Origin: Brevibacterium sp. CBA3109
GTDB taxonomy: Bacteria; Actinomycetota; Actinomycetes; Actinomycetales; Brevibacteriaceae
Assembly (NCBI RefSeq): GCF_040256645.1
Contig: NZ_CP158281.1
Span: 2,666,001-2,730,000 of the forward strand
Direction: 5' to 3'
Length of the DNA: 64,000 nt
This document shows, piece by piece, positions 1-9,659 of the stretch (position 1 is the stretch's first letter; each line of letters begins with the position of its first letter). The notes under the pieces were generated by a model that had not been told where the DNA came from, did not search any database, and saw nothing but the letters and a program-made list of their open reading frames with translations. A program made the position numbers and the translations under genes.

Positions 1-580
1 GTCCCGCCCCGTTGGTCGTTCGGCTTCGGACTTGATGCGTGCGACGAGTTGTGGGAACTTTTCGCGCAGCTTCTTCGGGGACAGAATGTTGGCTTTCCAG
101 AAGTTGTCCTGTTGGCACCAGCTGATGACGTAGCGGATCTGATCGAGCGTGTATCCGTCGCGGTCGATGAGTAGTCGGATCGAGTCGTGGTTGGTCTTAG
201 TCCGGGTCGGGGTCTTGTTGCCGTTGGCTTCGATCCCGGCGTCGAGGAGGTCGAGGAGTTCATCCACATCTTGGCGAGGTTCGGGTGCGGGCTCATCGGG
301 TCGGGAGTCGCTTGCGACTTGCGACGAAGAGGGTTTACTTACCTCTGTCTCTACCTCTGTCTCTACCTCTGTCTCTACCTCCATCTCTGCTACGTTTTTG
401 CTTAGCAAATTGCTTGACTGTTTGCTTGAGCTTTTTGCTTGGCTCCCGCTTGGCATTTTGCTTCGCTTTCAGTCCACCTTTTCGCCCTGCATCAGCTCTG
501 ACCTGGCGTTTTGCTTCAATCTCCTGGGCGCGACTGGAGCTGGGGCCTGCCAGAGAGCAGACGTTCTCAACGGTGGGCAC
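1..580 (-). pseudogene. Phage-type replication (replisome organiser-like) protein, C-terminal part, frameshifted
   Basis: Two overlapping minus-strand frames together read like one phage or prophage replication protein. The upstream frame (580 down to its stop at 335-337) has a basic linker containing 'AGRKGGLKAKQNAKREPSKK'. The second frame, displaced by one base, reads on to the window edge through an acidic, repeat-encoded 'EVETEVETEV' stretch and ends in a conserved-looking tail with 'YTLDQIRYVISWCQQDNFW' and 'NILSPKKLREKF', typical of the C-terminus of phage HTH/replisome-organiser proteins. Removing one A from the A5 run at about 395-399 would join the frames, so this is a frameshifted gene or a sequencing slip. 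Position 580 is only a GTG; the frame stays open to about 635. The C-terminus lies beyond the edge. The family assignment is from remembered motifs. Confidence 0.5.
341..388. repeat. 12-bp tandem repeat, four units
   Basis: Units of acctctgtctct begin at 341, 353, 365 and 377; the last has two changes. The array lies inside the frameshifted phage-type gene. Because the unit is a multiple of three, copy-number change would keep the frame. In the downstream frame it encodes an acidic (Glu-Val-Glu-Thr) linker, in the upstream frame Gly-Arg-Asp-Arg. Confidence 0.85.
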
Positions 581-686
581 GACGATCTTCTCACCCAGCT
601 CTCCGACCGGGACCCGTCCCAGTGAAGCCCGCTCGCGCCCTCACCTGCCTCAAACGTCCACCAGCCCCGGGCGAGAATCCACACAT

Positions 687-3600
687 GTGGCGCCTGCACC
701 CATCGACGATCCTCGCCCGGCGAAACCTCCCCAATGGTGGGCGTTCCTCATCCCCATCGCCATCGGAGGAGTACTCGCAGTCGTCACTGGGATGTGGTGG
801 TTCCTCCTCTTCAGCGTGTCCGCGCCCATCTCCGGATATGTCTCCCATGTCATGGAGAAGCGTCGGTACGCACGCGATTGCGCCCAATGCGTCATCGACC
901 GCCGGGCAGCGATTGAGACAGCGCGGCGACGGCTGGCCACTCTGGTCGCCGAGCACAGGCGCCGGCTGCAGATCGGTTCGGGTCTATGCCTGGGCTTCGG
1001 ATCTGTTCGCAGCCCCATCACGATCGCCGATGAACTCTGCGAGGGCACCGATCACCTCGAGGGAACGGTCATCATCGACGATGTGCCGCTTCGCATCGAC
1101 CCGAGCACAACCTCGGTGACGGTCACCGGCGACTACGAGCAGCTGCGCCGCATGGCCCTGTCCTGGCTGGCCGACCCCACCTACGACTGGCGTCCTTGTC
1201 CCGACCTGCTCCGGCTTCCGGAACTGCAGGGAAGGCGCTTCGACCACGAAGGCCCGACTGAGTCGATGATTGGGGTGAGCATGTCCGGCCAGAGTTCGGC
1301 GACGACGCTGCATGTGCACGCACCTGCACCCACCACATCGATCTCGCTGTCATTGGGCGCTCTGGCCCAGGCGCGCACCGTCGACTCATCGGCAGCCGAC
1401 GACCCGGCGCCGGGCAGAACCTTCGTAGCCGCTCTGATGCCGCCTGGCCGGTTCCTCACTCTCGAACACCGCCAGGAGGGCAGAACAGGAGGCGAGCATC
1501 TGCCGAACCACGGTCTGGGCGACCTCTATGATGACGCGCCACAGGCCATTGGCAACCGCTGGGCGCGACATGCTTCCGGGCCGGTGACGATTGGGCGCGG
1601 AAAAGACGGGGACATCGCCCTCGACCTCTTCAACGACGGCCCCCACGCCCTCGTGGCGGGAACGACCGGCAGCGGGAAATCCATTCTGCTCCAGACCTGG
1701 CTGCTCGCACTGGCCCTGGAACACCCACCTCGGCGGTTGGCATTCGTCCTCATCGACTTCAAAGGCGGGGCGACATTTGCCTCACTGGAGGATCTGCCGC
1801 ACACGGACAGCGTCCTTGATGATTTCGATTCGGCCGGCGCCTTCCGCGCATTGGTCTCCATCCGTGCCGAGATCACCCGACGCGAACGGCTCCTGGCCGA
1901 CCACGGATGCTCCGATGTCCTCGAACTCGACGATCCCCCGCCGAGGCTGGTCGTCGTCATCGACGAATTCCACGCACTCATGGCCACCCATCCGAAGGCA
2001 GCTGATCTGCTGGAGCACCTGACAGCGCTGGGTCGATCCTTGGGCGTGCATCTGATACTCGCCACGCAGCGCCCGCTCGGCGTCGTCACCGGGCAGATTA
2101 AAGCCAACATCAATATCAGGGTGTGTCTGCGCGTGCGCGAGGAGGCCGACTCATTCGACGTCATCGGAGTCAACGATGCTGCACATCTGCCGCCCGACAG
2201 ACCCGGTGCAGCCTGCCTCGATTCGGGTTCGTCGATGGTGGAGTTTCGGGTTGCAGCCCCAACCTCTGCTTCCGCCTCCACCGCGGTGCGCCATCGACCT
2301 CGTCTGCGACCATGGGAACCCGGTCGTGGTCTTCCCACCCAACACAGTGTCAACGGCATCCGTGTCGGCAATCTCCAGCAAGCAGATTCTGAGACCTGCG
2401 ACCGGTCTCAGCGCTCGCCTCATCCACGTCGTCGGGTGGTTCTCCCGCCCCTTCCCGACGTCGAGAAGATCCCCGCGCAACTGTCATCGCGAACCGGCGA
2501 CGGTGTCCCCACAGTCACTGGGCTTGTCGACATTCCCAGTCATCAGAGGCAGAGCGAATGGACGTACTCCCCGGACGTTGATGGCTCGACCATCGTCGTC
2601 GGGACCGATCCGATTGTCGTCTCGTCAGTGTTGAGGCGAATGGCGGCCAGTGCCACTTCGACTCACCGGGTCGTGGCTCTGGGGCGCATCGCAGAGTCCT
2701 TGGAGTGGGCCGAGGTCACGTGCGGAATGGACACCGGGTGGCGATTCCACACGATTCTCGACCATCTGCATCGAGGACCTGCCGCAGGAAACCAGCCGGC
2801 CACGATCGTCGTGTGCAGCAATTGGAACGAGTTCATCGACTCCATGGACCACCAAATGGCCGCTGAGGCGGAGCGGCTGCTCAAGCACGGGTCCGGATTG
2901 GGGCTGACGTTTCTGCTGGCCGGGTGCCGAGCAGCCACGAGCACAAGCGCCAATTTCACATCACAGGTGATATTCCCGCCTGGCGCGGGAGGTGATGGGC
3001 TCAGCGTCGGACTGTCCAGGCAGCGGTTCGTCGGGGTGTGGCCGGAGTACAGAGCAGTGCTCGTCGGCCCCAGTGCGCAGGAGGCCGGTGGTGACGGTGC
3101 CGATGTGCAGTTGGTGCCGCACCGACAGAGCTGCGCTGGTGAGGCCGGCGGCGATGACAGGCAGGGCGGCTTCGAACCACGGTGGCGTGGACTTAAGGCT
3201 GTGCCGGGGCACGCCCAGTCGGATCCGACGAGCACGTCGATCCCGCTCGGAATCGACCCCTTCGGCGAACTCGTCGTCTGGGATCCGGCCCGTGACGGAC
3301 AGGTTCTCAGTGTCCGTGGATCACCGCAGAGTGGGAAGAGTCAGACCGCAACCATGCTGCAGGAGACGTCCTCAGCAGCAGCAATGAATACCATCCACGG
3401 CCTCGCGATCGACGACGATGCACATCTGGACACGAACCCGGATGCCTTCGATCTCCTCGATGGCGGACTGCATGTGGTGACGATGCCGGTGCGGTTCACT
3501 CCCGGCTACGGCTCCCCTTTGGCCAAGGCACAGGGCCTGGGCCCGATGCTGATCATCGGCGCCCACAGTCGGCAGGATCTCAGCAATCTGGGTCTGCTCA

Positions 3601-3746
3601 GACTGCCACCACTCGATGGGGATCCGGGGACCGCATGGTTCGTCACCGAGCAGAGAACTCAGGCAGTGAGGCTCTTCTCACCGCAACGCTCCGCTCTCCT
3701 CAGCAGCGGTCCGAGGTTCAGTGCGTCTGGGCAGGCGGTCCCGTGA
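687..3746 (+). CDS. FtsK/SpoIIIE-family membrane ATPase, probably 5'-truncated
   Basis: About 1019 residues from the suggested GTG; the frame is open back to 285, but that part is antisense to the phage-type gene. Residues about 14-55 form two membrane helices. A first FtsK domain follows with Walker A GTTGSGKS near residue 325, Walker B 'LVVVIDEF' and 'LATQRP', then a degenerate second ATPase with GSPQSGKS near 880. This order (paired TM helices, then FtsK domains) matches actinobacterial FtsK/EccC-like secretion or DNA-pumping ATPases, which normally carry an extra N-terminal domain such as FHA. None is seen here, and no good ribosome binding site precedes any candidate start, so 5' truncation is likely. 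No WXG100 or other type VII genes are visible. The last 29 bases overlap the convergent GNAT gene. Function and start are uncertain. Confidence 0.6.
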   Translation: MAPAPIDDPRPAKPPQWWAFLIPIAIGGVLAVVTGMWWFLLFSVSAPISGYVSHVMEKRRYARDCAQCVIDRRAAIETARRRLATLVAEHRRRLQIGSGLCLGFGSVRSPITIADELCEGTDHLEGTVIIDDVPLRIDPSTTSVTVTGDYEQLRRMALSWLADPTYDWRPCPDLLRLPELQGRRFDHEGPTESMIGVSMSGQSSATTLHVHAPAPTTSISLSLGALAQARTVDSSAADDPAPGRTFVAALMPPGRFLTLEHRQEGRTGGEHLPNHGLGDLYDDAPQAIGNRWARHASGPVTIGRGKDGDIALDLFNDGPHALVAGTTGSGKSILLQTWLLALALEHPPRRLAFVLIDFKGGATFASLEDLPHTDSVLDDFDSAGAFRALVSIRAEITRRERLLADHGCSDVLELDDPPPRLVVVIDEFHALMATHPKAADLLEHLTALGRSLGVHLILATQRPLGVVTGQIKANINIRVCLRVREEADSFDVIGVNDAAHLPPDRPGAACLDSGSSMVEFRVAAPTSASASTAVRHRPRLRPWEPGRGLPTQHSVNGIRVGNLQQADSETCDRSQRSPHPRRRVVLPPLPDVEKIPAQLSSRTGDGVPTVTGLVDIPSHQRQSEWTYSPDVDGSTIVVGTDPIVVSSVLRRMAASATSTHRVVALGRIAESLEWAEVTCGMDTGWRFHTILDHLHRGPAAGNQPATIVVCSNWNEFIDSMDHQMAAEAERLLKHGSGLGLTFLLAGCRAATSTSANFTSQVIFPPGAGGDGLSVGLSRQRFVGVWPEYRAVLVGPSAQEAGGDGADVQLVPHRQSCAGEAGGDDRQGGFEPRWRGLKAVPGHAQSDPTSTSIPLGIDPFGELVVWDPARDGQVLSVRGSPQSGKSQTATMLQETSSAAAMNTIHGLAIDDDAHLDTNPDAFDLLDGGLHVVTMPVRFTPGYGSPLAKAQGLGPMLIIGAHSRQDLSNLGLLRLPPLDGDPGTAWFVTEQRTQAVRLFSPQRSALLSSGPRFSASGQAVP

Positions 3747-4719
3747 GCGTTTCATAACGGTAGAGTTCGCTCGCCTGGCCCGCTTCCACGAGCCGGTCGG
3801 CCAGTGCCGAAACAACTGGCATGCCGCTCGTGACCTCAAGCACCACGTCGGCATCGACGGAGAGCCGGGCGAGGAGGAGTTCGGCATCGGCGATCGCTGC
3901 TGTGAACAGCTCGCTCGTGGTGTCGGCGGCCTCGTCACGGGTTTCGAACATCGACCCGATGATGAGTTCGGTGGGTGCTTCCTCGTCATCACCTGGGGCG
4001 GGCATCGCATCCGTGATATCGACGCCCGTCTGCTCGGCCTCCCGCGCGTAGGAGACGGCGAAGGCGCTCAGTCCGGCATCGGCGGCGGCACCGGCTTCAC
4101 CGTTGAGCAGCGCGGCACCATGGGCGCCGGCGGCTTCGGAGAGAAACGCGTTGTTGACCTGACCGATCGTCAGCGGTCCCACCGCGTCGTCCTTGTTCAC
4201 GGCCGTGTACCAGGCCAGGAACGCCTTCGTCAGCTTCACCGATCCGGTCGCCACGATCTCAAGGTCCTCGGCTCGTCCGCCACCGCTGGGTGGCAACGCA
4301 CCGGCTGCGACCTTGATCACCCTGGTCGTCGTCAGCGGTGCGAACCCGAGCGCCTGCGCGAAGCCGGCGCCCGGGCTGCCGGCCTGCACACGTGTGCGCA
4401 GGTCAAGTCCTTCCAGGGTGGTTCCGACGGTCTCAGCGCACACGGCTTCGAAGAGTTCCCGTCCCTGACCATGTCCTTGTTCCTCGCTCGCAACTTCGAC
4501 GTGGACCCACGCCCGGTAGGGGTGGAGTGGGGACTGCGCGATCGCGGCGGCACCGACAGGAACCCCAGGGACCACCTCGGCGATGACGGATCGCAGCAGG
4601 GGCGAGTCCGAGGACGGACGGAAAAGTGACCTGGCCATGTGGGCGGCCGGCGTATCGGCGTCGGCGAACACCTCGTTCAACCGCAGGTCGTCACCATCGG
4701 TCAGGTCTCTGATCGGCAT
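3718..4719 (-). CDS. GNAT-family acetyltransferase, possibly two GNAT halves
   Basis: Encodes 333 residues. The ATG at 4719 is chosen because AAGGAGCG lies just upstream, although the frame extends to 5034 antisense to deoD. The N-terminal half shows a GNAT-like acetyl-CoA segment: 'VEVASEEQGHGQGRELFEA' (an expanded Q-G-x-G-x-G/A loop) at about 77-95, followed by 'GFAQALGFAPL'. The C-terminal half is more divergent and may be a degenerate second GNAT fold, as in mycothiol-synthase-like actinobacterial proteins. Substrate unknown. It is divergent from deoD with only 46 bp between starts and overlaps the ftsK-like gene tail to tail by 29 bp. Confidence 0.65.
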   Translation of the reverse strand: MPIRDLTDGDDLRLNEVFADADTPAAHMARSLFRPSSDSPLLRSVIAEVVPGVPVGAAAIAQSPLHPYRAWVHVEVASEEQGHGQGRELFEAVCAETVGTTLEGLDLRTRVQAGSPGAGFAQALGFAPLTTTRVIKVAAGALPPSGGGRAEDLEIVATGSVKLTKAFLAWYTAVNKDDAVGPLTIGQVNNAFLSEAAGAHGAALLNGEAGAAADAGLSAFAVSYAREAEQTGVDITDAMPAPGDDEEAPTELIIGSMFETRDEAADTTSELFTAAIADAELLLARLSVDADVVLEVTSGMPVVSALADRLVEAGQASELYRYETLTGPPAQTH

Positions 4720-4731
4720 TGTGTGCGCTCC

Positions 4732-4758
4732 TTGAACGGGTCGAGAACTTGATAATCT
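4732..4758 (+). promoter_or_regulatory. Leaderless-type promoter of deoD
   Basis: TTGAAC (4732-4737) and TAATCT (4753-4758) are separated by 15 bp, slightly short. The deoD ATG begins 7 bases after the -10 hexamer with no Shine-Dalgarno between them, so the transcript probably starts at or next to the start codon. Inferred from sequence only. Confidence 0.5.
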
Positions 4759-4765
4759 TGGCGTC

Positions 4766-5575
4766 ATGACTGACTTAAGCGATCCTACCGCCGCCGCCCG
4801 CGCCGCGGCCACGACCATCAACTCCAAAGCCGGCATCGAATCCCATGACATTGCTCTCGTCCTCGGCTCGGGCTGGGGTGGAGCAGCGGAGCTCCTCGGC
4901 GAGACGATCAGCGAAATCTCCGCCGCCGAGGTTCCCGGGTTCCATGCTCCCGCCGTCGAAGGCCATGGCGCCACCCTGCGCACGATCCGGATCGAGGCCA
5001 ACGGCAAGCACGCCCTCGTCCTGGGATCTCGCACCCACTACTACGAGGGCAAGGGAGTGCGCGCCGTGGCCCACGGGGTCCGCACCGCCGCTGCCGCCGG
5101 ATGTGAGAGCCTCGTGCTCACCAACGGCTGCGGAGGACTCAACCGCAATTGGGCCGCTGGCACCCCGGTCCTCATCTCCGACCACCTCAACCTCACCGGC
5201 ACCTCCCCCATCGAGGGCGCGAACTTCGTTGACCTCACCGACCTCTATTCCCCCCGGATGCGGGCCATCGCCAAAGAGGTCGATCCGAGCCTCGACGAAG
5301 GCGTCTATGCCCAGTTCCGCGGACCTCACTATGAAACTCCAGCCGAGGTGCGCATGGCCGGGATCCTCGGCGCAGACCTCGTCGGAATGTCCACCTCTTT
5401 GGAGGCCATCGCCGCACGTCAGGCCGGTATGGAGCTGATGGGCATCTCCTTGGTGACGAACCTCGCCGCCGGCATCCAGGAGACCCCGCTTTCCCATGCC
5501 GAGGTCATCGAGGCCGGAGTCGCGGCAGCCCCGCGCATCTCCGGGCTGCTCGCCGACATCGTCGCCAAACTCTGA
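4766..5575 (+). CDS. deoD: Purine-nucleoside phosphorylase
   Basis: Phosphorolytically cleaves purine (deoxy)nucleosides to free base plus (deoxy)ribose-1-phosphate. The 269-residue length fits the trimeric PNP/MTAP family. Visible motifs are the phosphate-binding 'VLGSGWGG' near residue 31, 'SRTHYYEGKG' near 87, 'LTNGCGGLN' near 117, 'GPHYETPAEVRM' near 190 and 'VTNLAAGI' near 231. It is followed 144 bp downstream by the phosphopentomutase-type gene pmmB, the same pairing as deoD-pmmB in mycobacteria, so it likely feeds ribose-1-phosphate into that enzyme. Expression probably starts from the leaderless promoter just upstream. Family assignment is secure. Confidence 0.95.
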   Translation: MTDLSDPTAAARAAATTINSKAGIESHDIALVLGSGWGGAAELLGETISEISAAEVPGFHAPAVEGHGATLRTIRIEANGKHALVLGSRTHYYEGKGVRAVAHGVRTAAAAGCESLVLTNGCGGLNRNWAAGTPVLISDHLNLTGTSPIEGANFVDLTDLYSPRMRAIAKEVDPSLDEGVYAQFRGPHYETPAEVRMAGILGADLVGMSTSLEAIAARQAGMELMGISLVTNLAAGIQETPLSHAEVIEAGVAAAPRISGLLADIVAKL

Positions 5576-5605
5576 CGAAGGCCTGCCACTCGGCAGTAGC
5601 CCGCG

Positions 5606-5636
5606 AGCACTCCCCTGGCCCGACAGCACTCCCCTG
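5606..5636. repeat. 19-bp-period direct repeat behind deoD
   Basis: AGCACTCCCCTG occurs at 5606-5617 and again at 5625-5636, about 30-60 bases after the deoD stop. It is one of several short duplications placed at gene ends in this window. Confidence 0.7.
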
Positions 5637-5719
5637 CACGACCAGCGTTCCTCTGACCTGAGCAGCATTATCTACCCCACGGGCGCTGCCCGTTCCGACC
5701 GCATTGGACAAGGACAGAT

Positions 5720-7552
5720 ATGACCGAAGTAGCCGATCGCTTCACCACCGGATTCGACGCCGACATCGTCGAGGCGTGGATCGCCGATGACCCCGATGAG
5801 CAGACCGCGACGACGCTGAGCAACATCCTCACCTCGGCGAAGGCCGGAGATGAGGCGGCGCTGGCCGACCTCGAGGATCGTTTCGCTGGCCCCCTGGCCT
5901 TCGGCACCGCGGGCCTGCGCGGAGAGATCGCGGCGGGACCCAACCGGATGAACCGTGCTGTCGTCATCCGCGCCGCGGCCGGGCTCTCCCGCTTCCTGTT
6001 GAACACGGTGGGTGAGGGTTTCACGGTCGTCATCGGCTGCGATGCCCGCTACAAGTCCTCAGACTTCGCGGCCGACACCGCTGCTGTCGTTACGGCCGCT
6101 GGCGGAACGGCCATCCAGCTGCCCGATCAGCTGCCGACCCCGCTGCTTGCGTTCGCGCTGTCACATCTGCAAGCCGATGCCGGAGTCATGGTCACCGCCA
6201 GCCACAACCCGCCCGCGGACAACGGATACAAGGTCTACCTCGGTCAGCGTCCGCTGCTCGCCATCGAATCCGACACCGGTGCTGCCGAGGCTGGTGCCGG
6301 TGCTCAGATCGTCAGCCCAGCCGATGCACTCATTGCCGAGCAGATCGGCGAGGTCGAGTCCGTGGCCTCCGTGCCTCGTGCCGAATCCGGCTGGGAGCAT
6401 CTCGATGAGACGATCGTTGAAACCTACCTGGCTCGCATCGATGCCCTCGGTGTGCGCTCGAGTGCCGATCTGACCATCGTGCACACCTCCCTGCACGGTG
6501 TCGGAGCTTCCGTCGCCGAGGCTGCCCTGGCCCGCACCGGGTTCACGAATGTGCATCCGGTTCCCTCCCAGCAGGCACCGGATCCGGATTTCCCGACGGT
6601 GGCATTCCCCAATCCCGAAGAGGCTGGTGCCCTGGACGAGTCATACGCCCTGGCCAAAGAAGTCGGTGCGGAGTTGATCATCGCCAACGACCCGGACGCC
6701 GACAGGTTCTCCGCGGCCATCCCGGATGCCTCGCTGGCTGCCGGTTACCGGCAGCTGTCCGGTGACGAGGTGGGTCTCCTCCTCGGTGAGGATATCGCGA
6801 CCCGTCTGGCCGAGGGCACCCATCACTCGAAGCGCGAAGACACCGCGTCACCGGTGTTCGCAAATTCGATCGTCTCCTCCCGGGGGCTGGTTGCCGCCGC
6901 TGCAAGCCACGGATTCACCGCGACCAACACACTCACGGGTTTCAAGTGGATCTCCCGTGTCCCCGACCTGATCTTCGGCTACGAGGAGGCTCTGGGCTAC
7001 TGCGTCGATCCGAGCGCAGTTCGGGACAAGGACGGAATCTCCACTGCCGTGACCTTCGCAGCCCTGGCCTCACGGCTCAAGGAATCGGGTTCGAGCATCG
7101 ATGCCGAACTCGACCGGATCCGCAACCGCGATGGATACTTCGCAACAGCTCCGCTGAGCTTCCGCCTCGACGACGTCACCCGCATCGCTGCAGCCATGTC
7201 GAAGCTGCGGGAGAACCCGCCGGTGACGCTGGCCGGGTCTCCTGTCACCGAGGTTCACGATTTGTCGCAGGGCTATGAAGGTCTGCCTCCCACGGATGGC
7301 ATTCTGCTGCTCTCCGAGGCGAACTCACGCGTGATCGTGCGCCCTTCGGGGACCGAGCCGAAGCTCAAGTGCTACCTCGAGGTCGTCGCCGATCCTGAGG
7401 GACTCGCCGCTGCTGCGGCCGCCGATCAACGGGCAGTGGCTGCCGCCGGGCTGAGGGTCTCGACCGCCTCGGCGAGTGCGGCCCTGAAGCCGGCACTCAA
7501 TGAGCGCCTGAAGTCCATCAGCACCGAACTCAAGGCCTTCTTCGGGCTCTGA
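5720..7552 (+). CDS. pmmB: Phospho-sugar mutase (phosphopentomutase/phosphoglucomutase family)
   Basis: A 610-residue alpha-D-phosphohexomutase with all four domains. The catalytic phosphoserine loop 'TASHNPPADNGYK' is near residue 158, the Mg-binding loop 'NDPDADR' near 323, the sugar-binding 'GYEEALGY' near 424 and the phosphate-binding 'RPSGTEPKLK' near 541. Its place directly behind deoD suggests it isomerises (deoxy)ribose-1-phosphate to the 5-phosphate for DeoC and the pentose pathway, although glucose or mannose phosphates are also possible in this family. AAGGACAG lies 5-12 bases before the ATG. It ends 34 bp before a strong bidirectional hairpin shared with deoC. Confidence 0.93.
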   Translation: MTEVADRFTTGFDADIVEAWIADDPDEQTATTLSNILTSAKAGDEAALADLEDRFAGPLAFGTAGLRGEIAAGPNRMNRAVVIRAAAGLSRFLLNTVGEGFTVVIGCDARYKSSDFAADTAAVVTAAGGTAIQLPDQLPTPLLAFALSHLQADAGVMVTASHNPPADNGYKVYLGQRPLLAIESDTGAAEAGAGAQIVSPADALIAEQIGEVESVASVPRAESGWEHLDETIVETYLARIDALGVRSSADLTIVHTSLHGVGASVAEAALARTGFTNVHPVPSQQAPDPDFPTVAFPNPEEAGALDESYALAKEVGAELIIANDPDADRFSAAIPDASLAAGYRQLSGDEVGLLLGEDIATRLAEGTHHSKREDTASPVFANSIVSSRGLVAAAASHGFTATNTLTGFKWISRVPDLIFGYEEALGYCVDPSAVRDKDGISTAVTFAALASRLKESGSSIDAELDRIRNRDGYFATAPLSFRLDDVTRIAAAMSKLRENPPVTLAGSPVTEVHDLSQGYEGLPPTDGILLLSEANSRVIVRPSGTEPKLKCYLEVVADPEGLAAAAAADQRAVAAAGLRVSTASASAALKPALNERLKSISTELKAFFGL

Positions 7553-7586
7553 GATTCGGCGCCGGGAACCGGAGTCCATACAGTTG

Positions 7587-7626
7587 AAGTCAGGGTGAGC
7601 TGGTTGCAACCAGCTCACCCTGACTT
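7587..7626. terminator. 40-base perfect palindrome between convergent pmmB and deoC
   Basis: Arms aagtcagggtgagctggttg and its exact complement meet without a spacer. It lies 34 bases after the pmmB stop and 19 bases after the deoC stop (in the deoC direction), so it can serve as a terminator or mRNA 3' stabiliser for both. No long T tract follows on either side. Confidence 0.85.
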
Positions 7627-7645
7627 CGACTGCAGAGAACTAGGC

Positions 7646-8299
7646 TCAGTCGGAGAGCCCTCCGAGGATCCCTGCGGATCCGGACAGCCCGAGACGTGAG
7701 GCTCCCGCGGCGATCATCTCCTCCGCAGCTTCCACAGTGCGGATTCCGCCGGAGGCCTTGACGCCGAGGCGATCGCCTACGGTTTCACGCATCAGTGAGA
7801 CAGCGTGTGCACTGGCTCCGCCCGCGGGGTGGAAACCGGTGGAGGTCTTGACGAAGCCTGCTCCAGCGGCCTCGGCACGACGGCAGGCTTCGACGATCTG
7901 TTCGTCGTTGAGCGCTGCCGACTCGATGATGACCTTGACCAGGGCGGTGCCACTTGCCTCGACGACTCCGCGGATGTCGGCCTCCACGGCGTCGAAGTCA
8001 CCGGCAATGGCCTGACCGATGTTGATGACCATGTCGACCTCATCGGCTCCGTCGGCAACTGCCTGCGCAGCCTCGGCGGCTTTGATCTCGGGCTTGACCT
8101 GACCGCTGGGGAAGCCGACGACCGTGGCAATGAGAAGCTCGGCGGTATCGGCAATGGGAAGCATAGACGGCGAAACGCAGATCGCGAGCACGCCGAGGTC
8201 CTTAGCCTCCGTCACGAGAGCCTCAACAGAGGCCGGGGTAGCTTCGGGCTTGAGCAGTGTGTGGTCGATGAGTACGGCGACTTCGGCTCTGCTGGTCAT
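7646..8299 (-). CDS. deoC: Deoxyribose-phosphate aldolase
   Basis: Splits 2-deoxyribose-5-phosphate into glyceraldehyde-3-phosphate and acetaldehyde, the last step of deoxynucleoside use. From the ATG at 8299, preceded by GGAGGACA, the product has 217 residues, the usual DeoC size; the open frame runs further up to 8440. Motifs are '[13 protein letters not shown]' at the N-terminus, the Schiff-base lysine in '[11 protein letters not shown]' and the second active-site lysine in 'VKASGGIRT'. It is the last gene of the nucleoside uptake/catabolism operon, 70 bp behind deoA. Confidence 0.95.
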   Translation of the reverse strand: MTSRAEVAVLIDHTLLKPEATPASVEALVTEAKDLGVLAICVSPSMLPIADTAELLIATVVGFPSGQVKPEIKAAEAAQAVADGADEVDMVINIGQAIAGDFDAVEADIRGVVEASGTALVKVIIESAALNDEQIVEACRRAEAAGAGFVKTSTGFHPAGGASAHAVSLMRETVGDRLGVKASGGIRTVEAAEEMIAAGASRLGLSGSAGILGGLSD

Positions 8300-8369
8300 G
8301 ATTGTCCTCCAAGGTGGTTCGTGGTGCTTGCGTTCGTGGTGGGGTGATGCGCTGGGCATGACCTGAGGC

Positions 8370-9659
8370 TCAGGTGATCTTCTCGAGCACGATCGAGTCG
8401 GAGACCGCGCTGAGGTCGCCACCGATCTCGACGGCATCATCGAGGGATTCGACCGCGCGGGCGAAGCGTTCGGGAGTGGCCGTGTGCAGTGTCATCAGCG
8501 GCTGGCCCGCGGTCACCGTGTCGCCGGGTTTGGCATGAAGTTCGATTCCGGCCACGTCCTGGACCGGGTCCTCCTTACGTGCACGTCCGGCGCCCAGTCG
8601 CCAGGAGGCGACGCCGACGGACAGCGCGTCGAGGCGGCTGAGCACGCCGGACGTCGGGGCCGTGACGACCTCGGTGTGCTCGGCGACGGGCAGCGCGGCG
8701 TCGGGGTCACCGTTCTGGGCACGAATCATCTTCTTCCATACGTCCATGGCGCGGCCATCGCTGAGCGCAGCGCGCACATCGATGTCGGTCTTGCCGGCCA
8801 GACGCAGCATCTCCTCGGCCAGCGCGACAGTCAGCTCCACGACGTCGGAGGGACCGCCACCGGCCAGGACTTCCACGGATTCGCGAACTTCGAGGGCGTT
8901 GCCGACCGTCAGACCCAGCGGGGTGGACATGTCGGTGAGCAGAGCGGAGGTCTTGACCCCGGCGGTCTTGCCCAGATCGACCATGGTCCGCGCCAGCTTC
9001 TGGGCCTTGGCCAGGTCTTTCATGAAGGCCCCGGACCCGACCTTGACGTCGAGGACGAGGCCCTGAGTGCCCTCGGCGATCTTCTTCGACATGATCGATG
9101 AGGCGATGAGGGGAATGCAGTCGACCGTCGAGGTGGTGTCGCGCAGTGCGTAGAGCTTCTTGTCCGCCGGTGCCAGACCGGATCCGGCGGCGCAGATGAC
9201 CGCACCGATGTCCTCGAGCTGGTTGAGAATTGCCTCGTTGCTCAGGCCTGCCTGCCACCCGGGAATGGATTCGAGTTTGTCCAGCGTCCCCCCGGTGTGG
9301 CCCAGGCCGCGACCCGAGAGCTGCGGGACGGCGACGTCGAAGACTGCGACGAGTGGTGCCAGAGGCAGGGTGATCTTGTCCCCGACTCCCCCGGTCGAAT
9401 GCTTGTCCGAGGTCGGCCGTGACAGGGACGAGAAGTCCATCCGTTCGCCCGAGGCGATCATCGCCTGCGTCCAGTCCGCGATCTCGCCCGGTTCCATGTC
9501 GTTGATGAAGATGGCCATGGCCAGGGCTGCCATCTGCTCATCGGCGACGACACCGCGGGTGTAGGCATCGATCACCCAGCCGATCTGCTCTTTGCTCAGG
9601 GTGCGGCCATCGCGTTTGCTTGCGATGACGTCGACGGCATCGAATGCCTCTACTCTCAC
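8370..9659 (-). CDS. deoA: Thymidine (pyrimidine-nucleoside) phosphorylase
   Basis: Phosphorolyses thymidine or deoxyuridine to base and deoxyribose-1-phosphate. The 429 residues match the DeoA/Pdp family. Visible are the N-terminal helical domain '[12 protein letters not shown]', the phosphate-binding '[19 protein letters not shown]' near residue 84, '[19 protein letters not shown]' near 114 and the C-terminal '[15 protein letters not shown]' lipoyl-like domain. It is followed by deoC and preceded by cdd at 100 bp, so cytidine-derived deoxyuridine can go straight to this enzyme. Confidence 0.96.
   Translation of the reverse strand: MRVEAFDAVDVIASKRDGRTLSKEQIGWVIDAYTRGVVADEQMAALAMAIFINDMEPGEIADWTQAMIASGERMDFSSLSRPTSDKHSTGGVGDKITLPLAPLVAVFDVAVPQLSGRGLGHTGGTLDKLESIPGWQAGLSNEAILNQLEDIGAVICAAGSGLAPADKKLYALRDTTSTVDCIPLIASSIMSKKIAEGTQGLVLDVKVGSGAFMKDLAKAQKLARTMVDLGKTAGVKTSALLTDMSTPLGLTVGNALEVRESVEVLAGGGPSDVVELTVALAEEMLRLAGKTDIDVRAALSDGRAMDVWKKMIRAQNGDPDAALPVAEHTEVVTAPTSGVLSRLDALSVGVASWRLGAGRARKEDPVQDVAGIELHAKPGDTVTAGQPLMTLHTATPERFARAVESLDDAVEIGGDLSAVSDSIVLEKIT

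Noticed and set aside
341-388. Short repeat array as CRISPR
   Set aside because: Units are 12 bp, contiguous and without spacers.
2230-2470. Arg/Pro-rich segment of the FtsK-like protein as a frameshift
   Set aside because: An alternative frame also looks plausible here, but the main frame is open throughout and resumes ATPase-like sequence, so a frameshift is not shown.
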